Assembly: GCA_044866775.1 (NCBI GenBank) | Contig: JBIOUG010000120.1 | Location: forward strand, 1-64,000 | DNA length: 64,000 nucleotides | DNA from: DASUNQ01 sp044866775 | Lineage (GTDB): Bacteria > Acidobacteriota > Thermoanaerobaculia > Multivoradales > UBA5704 | Reading direction: 5' to 3' | Part shown: in pieces, positions 1-7,320 of the stretch | Layout: each line of letters opens with the position of its first letter | How positions within the stretch are numbered: position 1 is the first letter of the stretch | Notes under the pieces: generated by a model | Told to the model about the DNA's origin: nothing | Seen by the model: the letters and a program-made list of their open reading frames with translations, nothing else | Databases searched by the model: none | Program-made: the position numbers and the translations under genes

Positions 1-16
1 CTCGGCCCCGCGCCGG

Positions 17-1150
17 TCACTGCGCCGCATCGCGACCTCCGCTCCGTCCGCGCTTCGGCGCCGGCCCGGTCGAGCCGCGGACCGCCAGCTCCGGCTCGAC
101 GGTGATGAAGCCGCCCGCCGTCGCCTCCCGCTCGCCGCCGAGGCGCCGGACGATGATGCGGGCGGCGATCTCGCCCATCTCGCGCAGCGGCTGGCGCACC
201 GTGGTCAGGCGCGGGTTCTGGTAGGCGGCGCTCGAGATGTCGTCGAAGCCGACGACCGAGACGTCCTCCGGGATGCGCAGCCCGGCGTCGAGGAAGGCGC
301 GCGTGGCGCCGATCGCCGAGACGTCGTCGAAGGCGAAGAGCGCGGTGAAGGCGGCGCCGCGGTCGAGGAGCTTGCGGCCGAAGGTGTAGCCCTCGAGATA
401 GCCGTCCTGGGGCGAGAAGACCTCCCCCGACGCGTCGCCGCTGAGCTCGAGAGTGAGCTCCGGCCGGATCGCGAGGCCGAGAGCGGCGGCGGTGACGCGG
501 ATCGCCCGCCAGCGGTCCTCGGCGTCGGAGCTCTCGGGCTGCCCCTTGAAGAAGGCGATGCGACGGTGCCCGAGCGCCATCAGGTGCGACAGGGTCAGGA
601 AGGCGGCGCGGTCGTGGTCGATGACGACGTTGGTCACGCCGTCGAGCGGCGTATGCCCCGAGACGACCACCGCCGGGATGTGCGGCGCCGCCTGGATCTG
701 CGTCGCCACCAGGATGAGCGCCTCCGCCGCCCGGCGCTCGAGCAGCTCGAGGTAGCCCTCGAGCAGACCCGCCTTCGAGCGCCGGTGGCTCGCCACCACG
801 TAGTGGTAGCCCTCGTCGAGCAGGTGCCCCTCGATGCCGCTCATCACCTCGGCGGCGTAGGGATCGCTGATCTCGGGCACCAGCACGCCGACTGCGAAGC
901 TGCGGCGGCTGCGTAGCGAGCGGGCCAGGTAGTCGGGCCGGTAGCTCAAGTCGCTCGCCGCCTTGAAGACGCGCTCCTGCGTCTCGGGCGGGATCGAGTC
1001 GGCCTTGGGCGAGCGGTTGAGGACGAGCGAGACGGCGGTGGGGGAGAGCTGGAGGTAGGCCGCGAGGTCCTTCAACATCACCGGCTTGCCGGGAGTGCTG
1101 CCGGCGGAGCGGGGAGCCTTGTCGGTGCGCCGAGCCCTCGTCGTGGCCAA
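17..1150 (-). CDS. LacI-family transcriptional regulator (copy 1)
   Basis: A DNA-binding repressor of the LacI/GalR family, probably sensing a sugar or sugar phosphate. The N-terminal helix-turn-helix reads LKDLAAYLQLSPTAVSLVLN and is followed by the hinge region (YRPDYLARSLRS) and a periplasmic-binding-protein-like effector domain with the family signature SVVGFDDIS. The open frame extends to an ATG at 1225, but that extension translates a perfect 14-bp palindrome and overlaps the end of the upstream kinase gene. I therefore prefer the TTG at 1150 (377 residues), which has an AAAGGGG Shine-Dalgarno-like stretch about 10 bases upstream. It closely resembles the second LacI protein at 22039-23196, including the C-terminal VEPEL-VRGSTGPAP segment, so the two are paralogues. 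It lies downstream of a ROK kinase and probably autoregulates through the palindrome. The family call is secure; the start is uncertain. Confidence 0.9.
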   Translation of the reverse strand: MATTRARRTDKAPRSAGSTPGKPVMLKDLAAYLQLSPTAVSLVLNRSPKADSIPPETQERVFKAASDLSYRPDYLARSLRSRRSFAVGVLVPEISDPYAAEVMSGIEGHLLDEGYHYVVASHRRSKAGLLEGYLELLERRAAEALILVATQIQAAPHIPAVVVSGHTPLDGVTNVVIDHDRAAFLTLSHLMALGHRRIAFFKGQPESSDAEDRWRAIRVTAAALGLAIRPELTLELSGDASGEVFSPQDGYLEGYTFGRKLLDRGAAFTALFAFDDVSAIGATRAFLDAGLRIPEDVSVVGFDDISSAAYQNPRLTTVRQPLREMGEIAARIIVRRLGGEREATAGGFITVEPELAVRGSTGPAPKRGRSGGRDAAQ

Positions 1151-1207
1151 TGCCGGAGCCCCTTTCTTGCCAGGTCCCTGCCGTGCGGCGCCGGGGATGG
1201 TACCACA

Positions 1208-1221
1208 GTAAATCGATTTAC
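1208..1221. promoter_or_regulatory. Perfect palindromic putative LacI-family operator
   Basis: GTAAATCGATTTAC is a perfect 14-bp inverted repeat with the central CG typical of LacI/GalR operators. It is strikingly AT-rich for this region. It overlaps the ROK stop codon and sits 58 bases upstream of the preferred lacI start at 1150. A related sequence (11 of 14 matches) lies in the promoter of the TonB receptor gene at 23274-23287. The operator role is inferred from position, symmetry and recurrence. Confidence 0.65.
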
Positions 1222-2099
1222 TCATGGGGCCGGTTGGCTGGGGCTTGGCCGTCGCCGGCGTCGAGGTAGAGGGCCGCGGCGCCCAGGATCGCCACGTGCT
1301 CGACCTCGCTGCAGGCGATCTCCAGCCGCGCGAGGGCGTGCTGGTAGGCGTACTCGCGGAGCCGCTCGCGCAGGCCCGCCGCGAAGAAGGGGAAGGCGCG
1401 GCTGATCGAGCCGCCGAGGACGATCAGCTCGGGGTCGTAGGCGTAGAGCGCCACCATGACGGCGTGGCCGAGCTCGTAGCCGTAGGCCGCGAAGAGCCGC
1501 AGCGCCTCGGCGTCGCCCGCGCGCGCGCGGTCGAAGACGACGTCGCCGCCCACGCCCGCCGCGCGCTGGAAGAAAGGGCCCGCGCAGTACTGCTCGATCG
1601 TGCCCTCGCGGTAGGGGATCGCGCCGAGCTCGCCGGCGCCGCAGTTGGCGCCGTTGTAGAGGCGCCCGTCGACGACGATGCCGGCGCCGAGGCCGGTGCC
1701 GACCGCCATCGCGACGAGATTGCGGCGCCCGCGTCCCTTGCCGAAGTGCAGCTCGCCGACGGCGAAGGCGTTGGCGTCGTTGTTGATCGCGGCCGGCACG
1801 CCGTAGCGGCGCTCCAGCTCGTCCTTGAGGTGCACCTCGTGCCACGAGGGGATGTTCTCGACGGCGTAGACGATGCCGCGGCCGACGTCGACGACGCTGG
1901 GCACGCCGCAGCCGATGCCGGCGACGTCGTCGTCGAAGACCTGGTCGACGGTCGCGAAGATCTCCCCCAGCACCACCTCGCGCCGCGCCTGACCGGAGAT
2001 GCCGCGCGCCTCGTGCCGCTCGAGCGCGCCCGCGCGCACCTTGCCGACCCGCACCTGAGTGCCGCCGAGATCGACGCCCAGGATCGCTTCGTTGGACAC
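1218..2099 (-). CDS. ROK-family sugar kinase (N-acetylglucosamine kinase/glucokinase-like)
   Basis: A predicted cytoplasmic sugar kinase of 293 residues, starting at GTG 2099 behind an AAGGGAGGGC ribosome-binding site. It shows the ATP phosphate-binding motif ILGVDLGGTQVRVG at the N-terminus, a NNDANAFAVGE stretch typical of the ROK sugar site, a glycine-rich AVGTGLGAGIVV loop, and the adenosine loop LIVLGGSIS. The canonical ROK zinc motif (CxCGxxGCxE) is not present: the matching segment GAIPYREGTIEQYCAG keeps a single cysteine, so zinc binding is doubtful. Its stop overlaps the putative operator of the downstream lacI. It diverges from the SIS isomerase gene, consistent with phosphorylation followed by isomerisation or deamination of an amino sugar. 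The exact substrate cannot be read from the sequence. Confidence 0.88.
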   Translation of the reverse strand: MSNEAILGVDLGGTQVRVGKVRAGALERHEARGISGQARREVVLGEIFATVDQVFDDDVAGIGCGVPSVVDVGRGIVYAVENIPSWHEVHLKDELERRYGVPAAINNDANAFAVGELHFGKGRGRRNLVAMAVGTGLGAGIVVDGRLYNGANCGAGELGAIPYREGTIEQYCAGPFFQRAAGVGGDVVFDRARAGDAEALRLFAAYGYELGHAVMVALYAYDPELIVLGGSISRAFPFFAAGLRERLREYAYQHALARLEIACSEVEHVAILGAAALYLDAGDGQAPANRPHE

Positions 2100-2194
2100 G
2101 GCGATGCCCTCCCTTGGCCGGCGCTTCGCGGCACCATCGTATCCTCCGGCGCGTGGATCGCGCCGTGCGCCGCGGTCGGGAGGTGGCGGAGTCC

Positions 2195-3232
2195 ATGAGC
2201 CTCGAGTCGGAGATCTTCGAGCAGCCGGCGGTCCTCGAGCGCCTGCTGCGGACGCAGGCGGAGGCCGTCGGGGAGATGGCGCGCACCATCGCGCGCCGCG
2301 GCGTCCACTGGGTGTTCGTCGCCGCCCGCGGCAGCTCCGACAACGCGGCGCTCTACGCCAAGTACCTGTGGGGGGCGCGCAACGGCCTGCCGGTGGCGCT
2401 GGCGGCGCCGTCGCTCTTCACCCTTTACCGCACCCCGCCCAAGCTGCGTGGGGCGCTGGTGGTGGGGATCTCGCAGTCGGGCCAGTCGCCGGACATCGTC
2501 AGCGTCGTCGCCGAGGGGCGGCGGCAGGGCTGCCTGACGCTGGCGATCACCAACGACGTCGCCTCGCCGCTGGCGGCCGCGGTGGAGATGGTGCTCGACG
2601 CCGGGTCGGGTCCGGAGCGGGCGATCGCCGCGACCAAGACGTACACCGCGCAGCTCTTCGCCATCGCGCTCCTCTCGGCGGCCATGAGCGGTGAGGAGGG
2701 CGACATGGCGGCGCTCGCGCGCCTGCCGGAGCTGGTGCGTGAGGCGCTGGCGCTGGCTGGCGAGATCGAGCAGGCCGTCCCGCGCTACCGCGACATGACG
2801 CAGTGCGTGGTGCTCGGCCGCGGCTTCAACTACGCCACGGCCTACGAGTGGTCGCTCAAGCTGAAGGAGCTGACCGGCGTCGTCGCCGCCCCGTACTCCT
2901 CCGCCGACCTCCGGCACGGCCCGGTGGCGATGGTCACCGGCCGCTTCCCGGTGCTCGCGGTGGTGCCCGACGGTGCGGTCTTCGAGGACCTCCTGTCGCT
3001 CCTCGCGAAGCTGGTCGAGGAGCGCGCCATCGACCTGGTCGCGCTCGCCAACCGCGACAGCGCGCTCGAGCTGGCCGCGACCCCGCTCCGCCTGCCGGCG
3101 GAGCTCCCCGAGTGGCTCAGCCCCATCGTCGCCATCGTCCCCGCCCAGCTCTTCTGCTGCCATCTCGCCCGCGCTATGGGCCGCGACCCCGAGGCGCCGC
3201 AGGGGTTGACCAAGGTGACGCGGACCTGGTGA
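2195..3232 (+). CDS. SIS-domain sugar-phosphate isomerase/deaminase-like protein
   Basis: A 345-residue protein with two sugar isomerase (SIS) domains, like the isomerase half of GlmS and the AgaS/FrlB-type proteins. Visible signatures are FVAARGSSDNAALYAKY, the phosphate-binding serine loop ISQSGQSPD, the TKTYTAQ segment and the second-domain motif SADLRHGPVAMV. There is no glutaminase domain, so it probably deaminates or isomerises amino-sugar phosphates rather than making them. The ATG at 2195 is chosen because GGGAGGTGG lies about 10 bases upstream; the frame is open further upstream but without homology-like content. The gene diverges from the ROK/LacI pair, which supports a role in amino-sugar catabolism. 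The substrate is inferred, not shown. Confidence 0.88.
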   Translation: MSLESEIFEQPAVLERLLRTQAEAVGEMARTIARRGVHWVFVAARGSSDNAALYAKYLWGARNGLPVALAAPSLFTLYRTPPKLRGALVVGISQSGQSPDIVSVVAEGRRQGCLTLAITNDVASPLAAAVEMVLDAGSGPERAIAATKTYTAQLFAIALLSAAMSGEEGDMAALARLPELVREALALAGEIEQAVPRYRDMTQCVVLGRGFNYATAYEWSLKLKELTGVVAAPYSSADLRHGPVAMVTGRFPVLAVVPDGAVFEDLLSLLAKLVEERAIDLVALANRDSALELAATPLRLPAELPEWLSPIVAIVPAQLFCCHLARAMGRDPEAPQGLTKVTRTW

Positions 3233-3408
3233 GCCCCGACGCTGGCCCTCGGGCTGCGGGCGAATGCATGGTCGTTTTCCCCGGGTCGCCCGTCGATCGC
3301 GGCAAAGCGACGACGCGCCGTCGCCGTCGATCAGCCCGAGAATCCCGCGCCGGTCGGCTGGTACGTTGGTCAGCGCGCGTCGCTCAGGCCGCCGCGAAAG
3401 GAGGGATC

Positions 3409-4512
3409 ATGAGCTCCTCGCTTCCCGACTTCGATGCCCTGCTGGCCGTGTTGCGGGGCAAGCAGCCGCCCACTGCCGCGTGGACGAAGGGCCTCGACTA
3501 CGCCATGAACGGCTTCAAGCCGCCTATAGGGCAGGGCTCGAACAACATCCCGACGTGCTCCACGGCGACGGCGCTCTTCGTGCCCGCGGACCGCTCGCAG
3601 GCGGTCGATTACTTCCAGAAGCGGTGGCAAGCGGAGCTTGGGATCGCTCCCATCCCGGACCGGGTGTTCTGGGCGCTCGGCTCCCAGGAGCTCGGAAGCT
3701 CGACGTATGACGGCATCGAGATGGCCGGCGAAGCGGCCGCGATGCTGGGGCTCCTGCGCGCCGGGGCCGCCGAGGTGGCCGCGCTCGGTTGGCAGCTTCT
3801 GCGGCGGCGCGCGGCGCTGCTGCTGCTCGGCGCGACGTCGCAGGCTGGCAAACCCGTGGCGGCCATCGCCGGGATGCGTGGCACGCACCGGGCCGGCAAC
3901 GACCGCGATTTCATCCTCCAACGCATCCTCGCCGGCAACCGAGGGACCGGTGGCAGCGAGGTCCTCCAGTGCTGGGATCTGGCGCTGCAGCAGCTCGCCG
4001 CGGCATGGCCCAAGGGCGGCTCGCTCCCCGCTTGGCCGTTCGATGGTGGGCTGGTGGGCATGACGCCGGACCAGCTCGCCAAAGAGCTGGCCGGTTGCCA
4101 GACCGTGGTGCCGTGGCATGTGCGGATGTGGACGCTCGAGCACGGCTCGACGGCGATCCTGACCTGGGTCGACAACAATGTGAACTCCAACACGGGGTGC
4201 ATGTACTTCTGGGCCTGGGGTCCGTGGCAGGCGGTGCTCGATCCGCAATTCGGGGTCTCGAACTACCCCTGGCCGGCGTCCGGGTCGGGGGCTCCCCAGG
4301 ACTGCTACGGCTGGCCCTATCTCAACGACAATGAGCGGATCCGCGAGCCTGCGCAGGGGCTCGGGACCGGATCGTGCTCCGTCGCGGCGGGCCGCCTGGA
4401 AGCGCACAATCTCACCCAGGACGAGGCCAACGGACGCACGATCGTGCTGCGCTGGATCGAGCTGCCGCCGGGCGATCCGAGCTGGTCGTTCGATCTGCTG
4501 CCACCGTCGTAG
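3409..4512 (+). CDS. Conserved-looking hypothetical protein
   Basis: A 367-residue protein that I do not recognise. The ATG at 3409 has a strong AAAGGAGGG ribosome-binding site 5 bases upstream; the frame is open further upstream but that part looks like chance. There is no signal peptide and no membrane segment. The second half is rich in Trp, Asn and Cys (for example MYFWAWGPW and APQDCYGWPYLNDNERI), the kind of composition seen in compact, possibly secreted or catalytic folds. An N-terminal CSTATALF segment and an internal RRRAALLLLGATSQAG stretch are the only other distinctive features. It lies between the SIS gene and the HtrA-like gene on the same strand but with gaps of about 180 and 230 bases, so it is probably its own transcription unit. 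Confidence 0.75.
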   Translation: MSSSLPDFDALLAVLRGKQPPTAAWTKGLDYAMNGFKPPIGQGSNNIPTCSTATALFVPADRSQAVDYFQKRWQAELGIAPIPDRVFWALGSQELGSSTYDGIEMAGEAAAMLGLLRAGAAEVAALGWQLLRRRAALLLLGATSQAGKPVAAIAGMRGTHRAGNDRDFILQRILAGNRGTGGSEVLQCWDLALQQLAAAWPKGGSLPAWPFDGGLVGMTPDQLAKELAGCQTVVPWHVRMWTLEHGSTAILTWVDNNVNSNTGCMYFWAWGPWQAVLDPQFGVSNYPWPASGSGAPQDCYGWPYLNDNERIREPAQGLGTGSCSVAAGRLEAHNLTQDEANGRTIVLRWIELPPGDPSWSFDLLPPS

Positions 4513-4744
4513 ACACTTCGCTCGAACTCGCCGTCGCAGCTTCGCCGTCGACCTGGTCGCGCTACACGACGGGCTCCAGCCGGAAGGTCAAGGAGGATTT
4601 GCGGGCACCTACGCTGCGCAGGCTGGACGCTCTGGACAGCGCGAAAGCACTGGCGGAGCGACCGTAGCTCGGCCACGCCGTTTTCGTCGTCACCTGCCCA
4701 TCCGGGTGATGCGCGGCGTGCCGCGTAGGGCCAGACTCGCTGGC

Positions 4745-5644
4745 ATGAGCGATACCACGGTTCTCACACTTTCCAATCAGATGGCCGACGCGGTCGCGGC
4801 GATCGCCGCGTCGGTGGTGCAGGTGCAGGGACGCCGGCGGCCGGCGAGCGGGGTCGTGTACGCGCCGGACGCCGTGCTGACGACGACACGGGCGCTCGGG
4901 CGCGAGAATGGCTTGCGGGTGCAGACCGGCGACGGGCGCACGATTGCCGCCGAGCTTGCCGGCTGGGACCCGGCCACGAGCCTCGCCGTCCTGCGCGCTC
5001 CCGACCTCGATGCGCCGCCGGCGGCGGTCGCCGAGGCGCCGGCGCGCGTCGGGTATCTGGCGCTGGCGGTCGCGCGGTCGTGGAGCAATGCGCTGACTGC
5101 CAGCGCCGGGATCGTGTCGGTCATCGGCGGTCCGCTGCCGACCGGGCGTGGCCGCGCCATCGACGAGGTGATCCGGACGACGGCGCCGATGCACGACGGG
5201 TTCGCGGGCGGGGCGTTCGTCGACGCCTCCGGGCGGCTGGTGGGCATCGCGACCGCGGCGGCGATCCGCGGGCTCGGCGTCATCATTCCGGCGGCGATCG
5301 CCTGGCGGACGGCCGCGACGCTCCGCGAACACGGCCGAGTGAGACGCGGCTACCTGGGGATCGCCGGGCAGCCGGTGCGGCTGACCGACCGCCAGCGCGG
5401 CGCCGGCGAGCGCGAGCAGGCGCTGCTGGTCGTGGGCGTCACGCCCGGCAGCCCGGCGGACGCCGCCGGTATCCTGGTCGGCGACGTGCTGCTCGACTTC
5501 GATGGCCACCCGGTGGAGTCGCCGGAGGACCTGCTCGAGCTGCTGGGCGGCGATCGCGCCGGCAAGACGGCGCCGCTGCGCATGCTGCGCGGCGGCGAGG
5601 CCCGGGAGGTGACGGTGACCGTCGGCGAACGCCCCGAGAGGTAG
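4745..5644 (+). CDS. HtrA-like trypsin-fold/PDZ protein lacking all catalytic residues (pseudoprotease)
   Basis: The 299-residue protein follows the HtrA/DegP layout: a chymotrypsin-like domain (about residues 10-190) and one C-terminal PDZ domain (about 200-295, with RRGYLGI and GVTPGSPADAAGILVGDVLLDFDG). All three catalytic positions are altered. The LTNAHVV equivalent reads LTTTRAL (His to Arg49), the D-LAVL equivalent reads SLAVL (Asp to Ser79), and the GNSGGP equivalent reads GFAGGAF (Ser to Ala154). No signal peptide is seen, so it is probably cytoplasmic. It precedes a LuxR-type regulator by 24 bases on the same strand and may act as a peptide-sensing or scaffold partner. The ATG at 4745 was chosen because it begins the conserved region; an in-frame ATG at 4709 is possible. 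Confidence 0.85.
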   Translation: MSDTTVLTLSNQMADAVAAIAASVVQVQGRRRPASGVVYAPDAVLTTTRALGRENGLRVQTGDGRTIAAELAGWDPATSLAVLRAPDLDAPPAAVAEAPARVGYLALAVARSWSNALTASAGIVSVIGGPLPTGRGRAIDEVIRTTAPMHDGFAGGAFVDASGRLVGIATAAAIRGLGVIIPAAIAWRTAATLREHGRVRRGYLGIAGQPVRLTDRQRGAGEREQALLVVGVTPGSPADAAGILVGDVLLDFDGHPVESPEDLLELLGGDRAGKTAPLRMLRGGEAREVTVTVGERPER

Positions 5645-5668
5645 CGTCATCCTGAGCGTCGGTGATCG

Positions 5669-6070
5669 ATGCGGGTGGTCCTGATCGGCTCGGCTCTCGA
5701 GCGCGGCCGCCTGCGCGCGGCGCTCGGGGGCGCCGCGATCGACGTCGTCGGCGAGGCGGCGACGCTGCCGGCGGCGCGCGCGGCCGACTACGATGCCGAC
5801 GCCTACCTGATCGCTTCTGTCGCCCCCGGCGACGTGACCTCCACGGCCGCTGCCGACGGTGAGCCAAGGCCGGAGCCGCTCACCCCGCGCGAGGTCGAGG
5901 TCCTGGAGCTCCTCGCCGAGGGCCTGCCGAACAAGTCGATCGCCGCGCGGCTCGACATCAGCGACCAGACCGTCAAGTTCCACGTCGCGTCGATCTGCGG
6001 CAAGCTCGGCGCGGTCAACCGCACCGATGCCGTGCGGCGCGCCGTCCGCCACGGTCTCGTGACGCTCTGA
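5669..6070 (+). CDS. Small LuxR/FixJ-type helix-turn-helix regulator with degenerate receiver
   Basis: A 133-residue regulator. The C-terminal 65 residues are a clear LuxR-type DNA-binding domain (LTPREVEVLELLAEGLPNKSIAARL, then QTVKFHVASICGKLGAVNRTDAVRRA). The N-terminal 55 residues resemble only the first half of a response-regulator receiver (MRVVLIGSALERGRLRAAL...VVGEAATLPAAR). The strand where the phospho-acceptor Asp should sit reads YDADAYLIASVAP, with no complete acidic pocket, and the remaining receiver helices are missing. It is therefore unlikely to be phosphorylated and may respond to protein contacts. It lies 24 bases downstream of the HtrA-like pseudoprotease on the same strand, suggesting a two-gene operon. 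Confidence 0.85.
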   Translation: MRVVLIGSALERGRLRAALGGAAIDVVGEAATLPAARAADYDADAYLIASVAPGDVTSTAAADGEPRPEPLTPREVEVLELLAEGLPNKSIAARLDISDQTVKFHVASICGKLGAVNRTDAVRRAVRHGLVTL

Positions 6071-6090
6071 GGGATCGCGCCGCGCGGGCG

Positions 6091-7320
6091 CTACTGCGGC
6101 TGCTGCGGCGCGCCGATCTCCGGCGCCAGGTCCGGCTGGCGGGCGAGGATGTCCGCCAGGACCGCGGTCATCTTGACGCCCTTGTTGAACACCCGCGCTT
6201 GCGAGACTCCGAGATGGTGGAGGCCGATGACCTCGCCGCGCGCAGGGTCGATGACCGGCGCGCCGGAGCTGCCTTTCTTCGTGTCGCAGCCGTGGCCGAA
6301 GTCGGTGGCGGGGAGCGAGGCCGGGCAGGTGGAGCGGCTCGGGACGTCGCGCTCGGACAGCAGGCAGTCCTTGACCGAAACCTGCTTCGGCTCGCCGCCG
6401 GGGTGCTGGATGACGACCAGAGGCGGCAGCGCGCTCGCCGCGGCCGCCGTGCTCGCCGTGGTTGCCGGCGCGGGCGCCGGGAGGCCGGCAGCGAGGCGCA
6501 GCGGCGCCCGCGCCAGCTTCTCCGGCAGGCGCACCAGCGCGTAGTCGAGCTCGCAGCTCGAGAGCAGGAGCGTCCCGCCCAGCAAGCGCTGCGAAGCGGC
6601 ATCGCGCCGGTCGTAGTCGAACTCGACGATCGCCGAGTCGGCCTCGCGCTGGTCGGCGATGCAGTGCTGGTTCGTCAGCAGCAGCTCCGGGCCGATGAGG
6701 AAGCCCGTGCAGTAGTGGATGCGGCCGCGGTCGGAGACGAAGGTCATGCGTGCGACGGAGCTGCCGAGGGCGATCAGCCACGGGTCGTGGACCACGATGG
6801 GCGACAGGTCGTTCGCCCCGGTCACGGTCAGCGCGGCGGTGAACGGGCGGCGCACCGCGACGCGGTCGATCACCAGGCGCAGCGGCAGGCCGGGGCGCGT
6901 CACGTAGACGTGGACGACGGCTCTCGACCCCGGAACCTCGTCGCTCCAGAACTCCGCCTTGCGCAGTCCGCTGCCCCAGCCGGCCCAGGCGACGTTGCCG
7001 TCGCCGTCCAGGATCTGGACGCCCCACGCCGGCTCGCCCGCCGGCACGCCTTCGACGACGAAGTGGAACCGCAGGCTGACGGCGTCATGGAACCGCGTGA
7101 TCGGCTGGATGAAGACCCGCCCGATGCCCGGAGCGAGCGGCAGCAGGACGTACCGCTCGTCGGGGCGGCCGTCGCCGGGCGACAGATCGATCGCTTCGCC
7201 GGCGGCGTCCAGGACCGCGGTCCGCTCAAGCTCGAGCAGGTCGGCGGGCTCCTGCTGCGCGCGCAGGGCCGGAGCCACCGCGACGCAGCCCGCGGCGAGC
7301 CACAGCAGCCAGGACTTCAG
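6091..7320 (-). CDS. Exported trypsin-like serine protease
   Basis: A predicted secreted serine endopeptidase of about 409 residues. The signal peptide is LKSWLLWLAAGCVAVAPALRA. After a roughly 160-residue N-terminal beta-rich region comes a trypsin-like domain with an intact triad: His219 in LLTNQHC, Asp259 in CELDYALVRL, and Ser352 in KKGSSGAP. Several cysteines near the triad suggest disulfides. The natural start seems to be CTG at 7320, overlapping the stop codon of the upstream subtilisin gene as CTGA, with AGGTGAAG just before it. No ATG or GTG sits correctly in front of the signal peptide; the next in-frame ATG (7431) would put 37 unrelated residues ahead of it. It is the last gene of the four-gene exported-protein operon. 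Confidence 0.85.
   Translation of the reverse strand: MKSWLLWLAAGCVAVAPALRAQQEPADLLELERTAVLDAAGEAIDLSPGDGRPDERYVLLPLAPGIGRVFIQPITRFHDAVSLRFHFVVEGVPAGEPAWGVQILDGDGNVAWAGWGSGLRKAEFWSDEVPGSRAVVHVYVTRPGLPLRLVIDRVAVRRPFTAALTVTGANDLSPIVVHDPWLIALGSSVARMTFVSDRGRIHYCTGFLIGPELLLTNQHCIADQREADSAIVEFDYDRRDAASQRLLGGTLLLSSCELDYALVRLPEKLARAPLRLAAGLPAPAPATTASTAAAASALPPLVVIQHPGGEPKQVSVKDCLLSERDVPSRSTCPASLPATDFGHGCDTKKGSSGAPVIDPARGEVIGLHHLGVSQARVFNKGVKMTAVLADILARQPDLAPEIGAPQQPQ

Noticed and set aside
4513..4744. Possible small gene ending VKEDLRAPTLRRLDALDSAK near 4667
   Set aside because: The helical-looking tail has no start with its own conserved N-terminus; only a possible TTG after AAGGAGG giving about 22 residues. 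Not enough to call.
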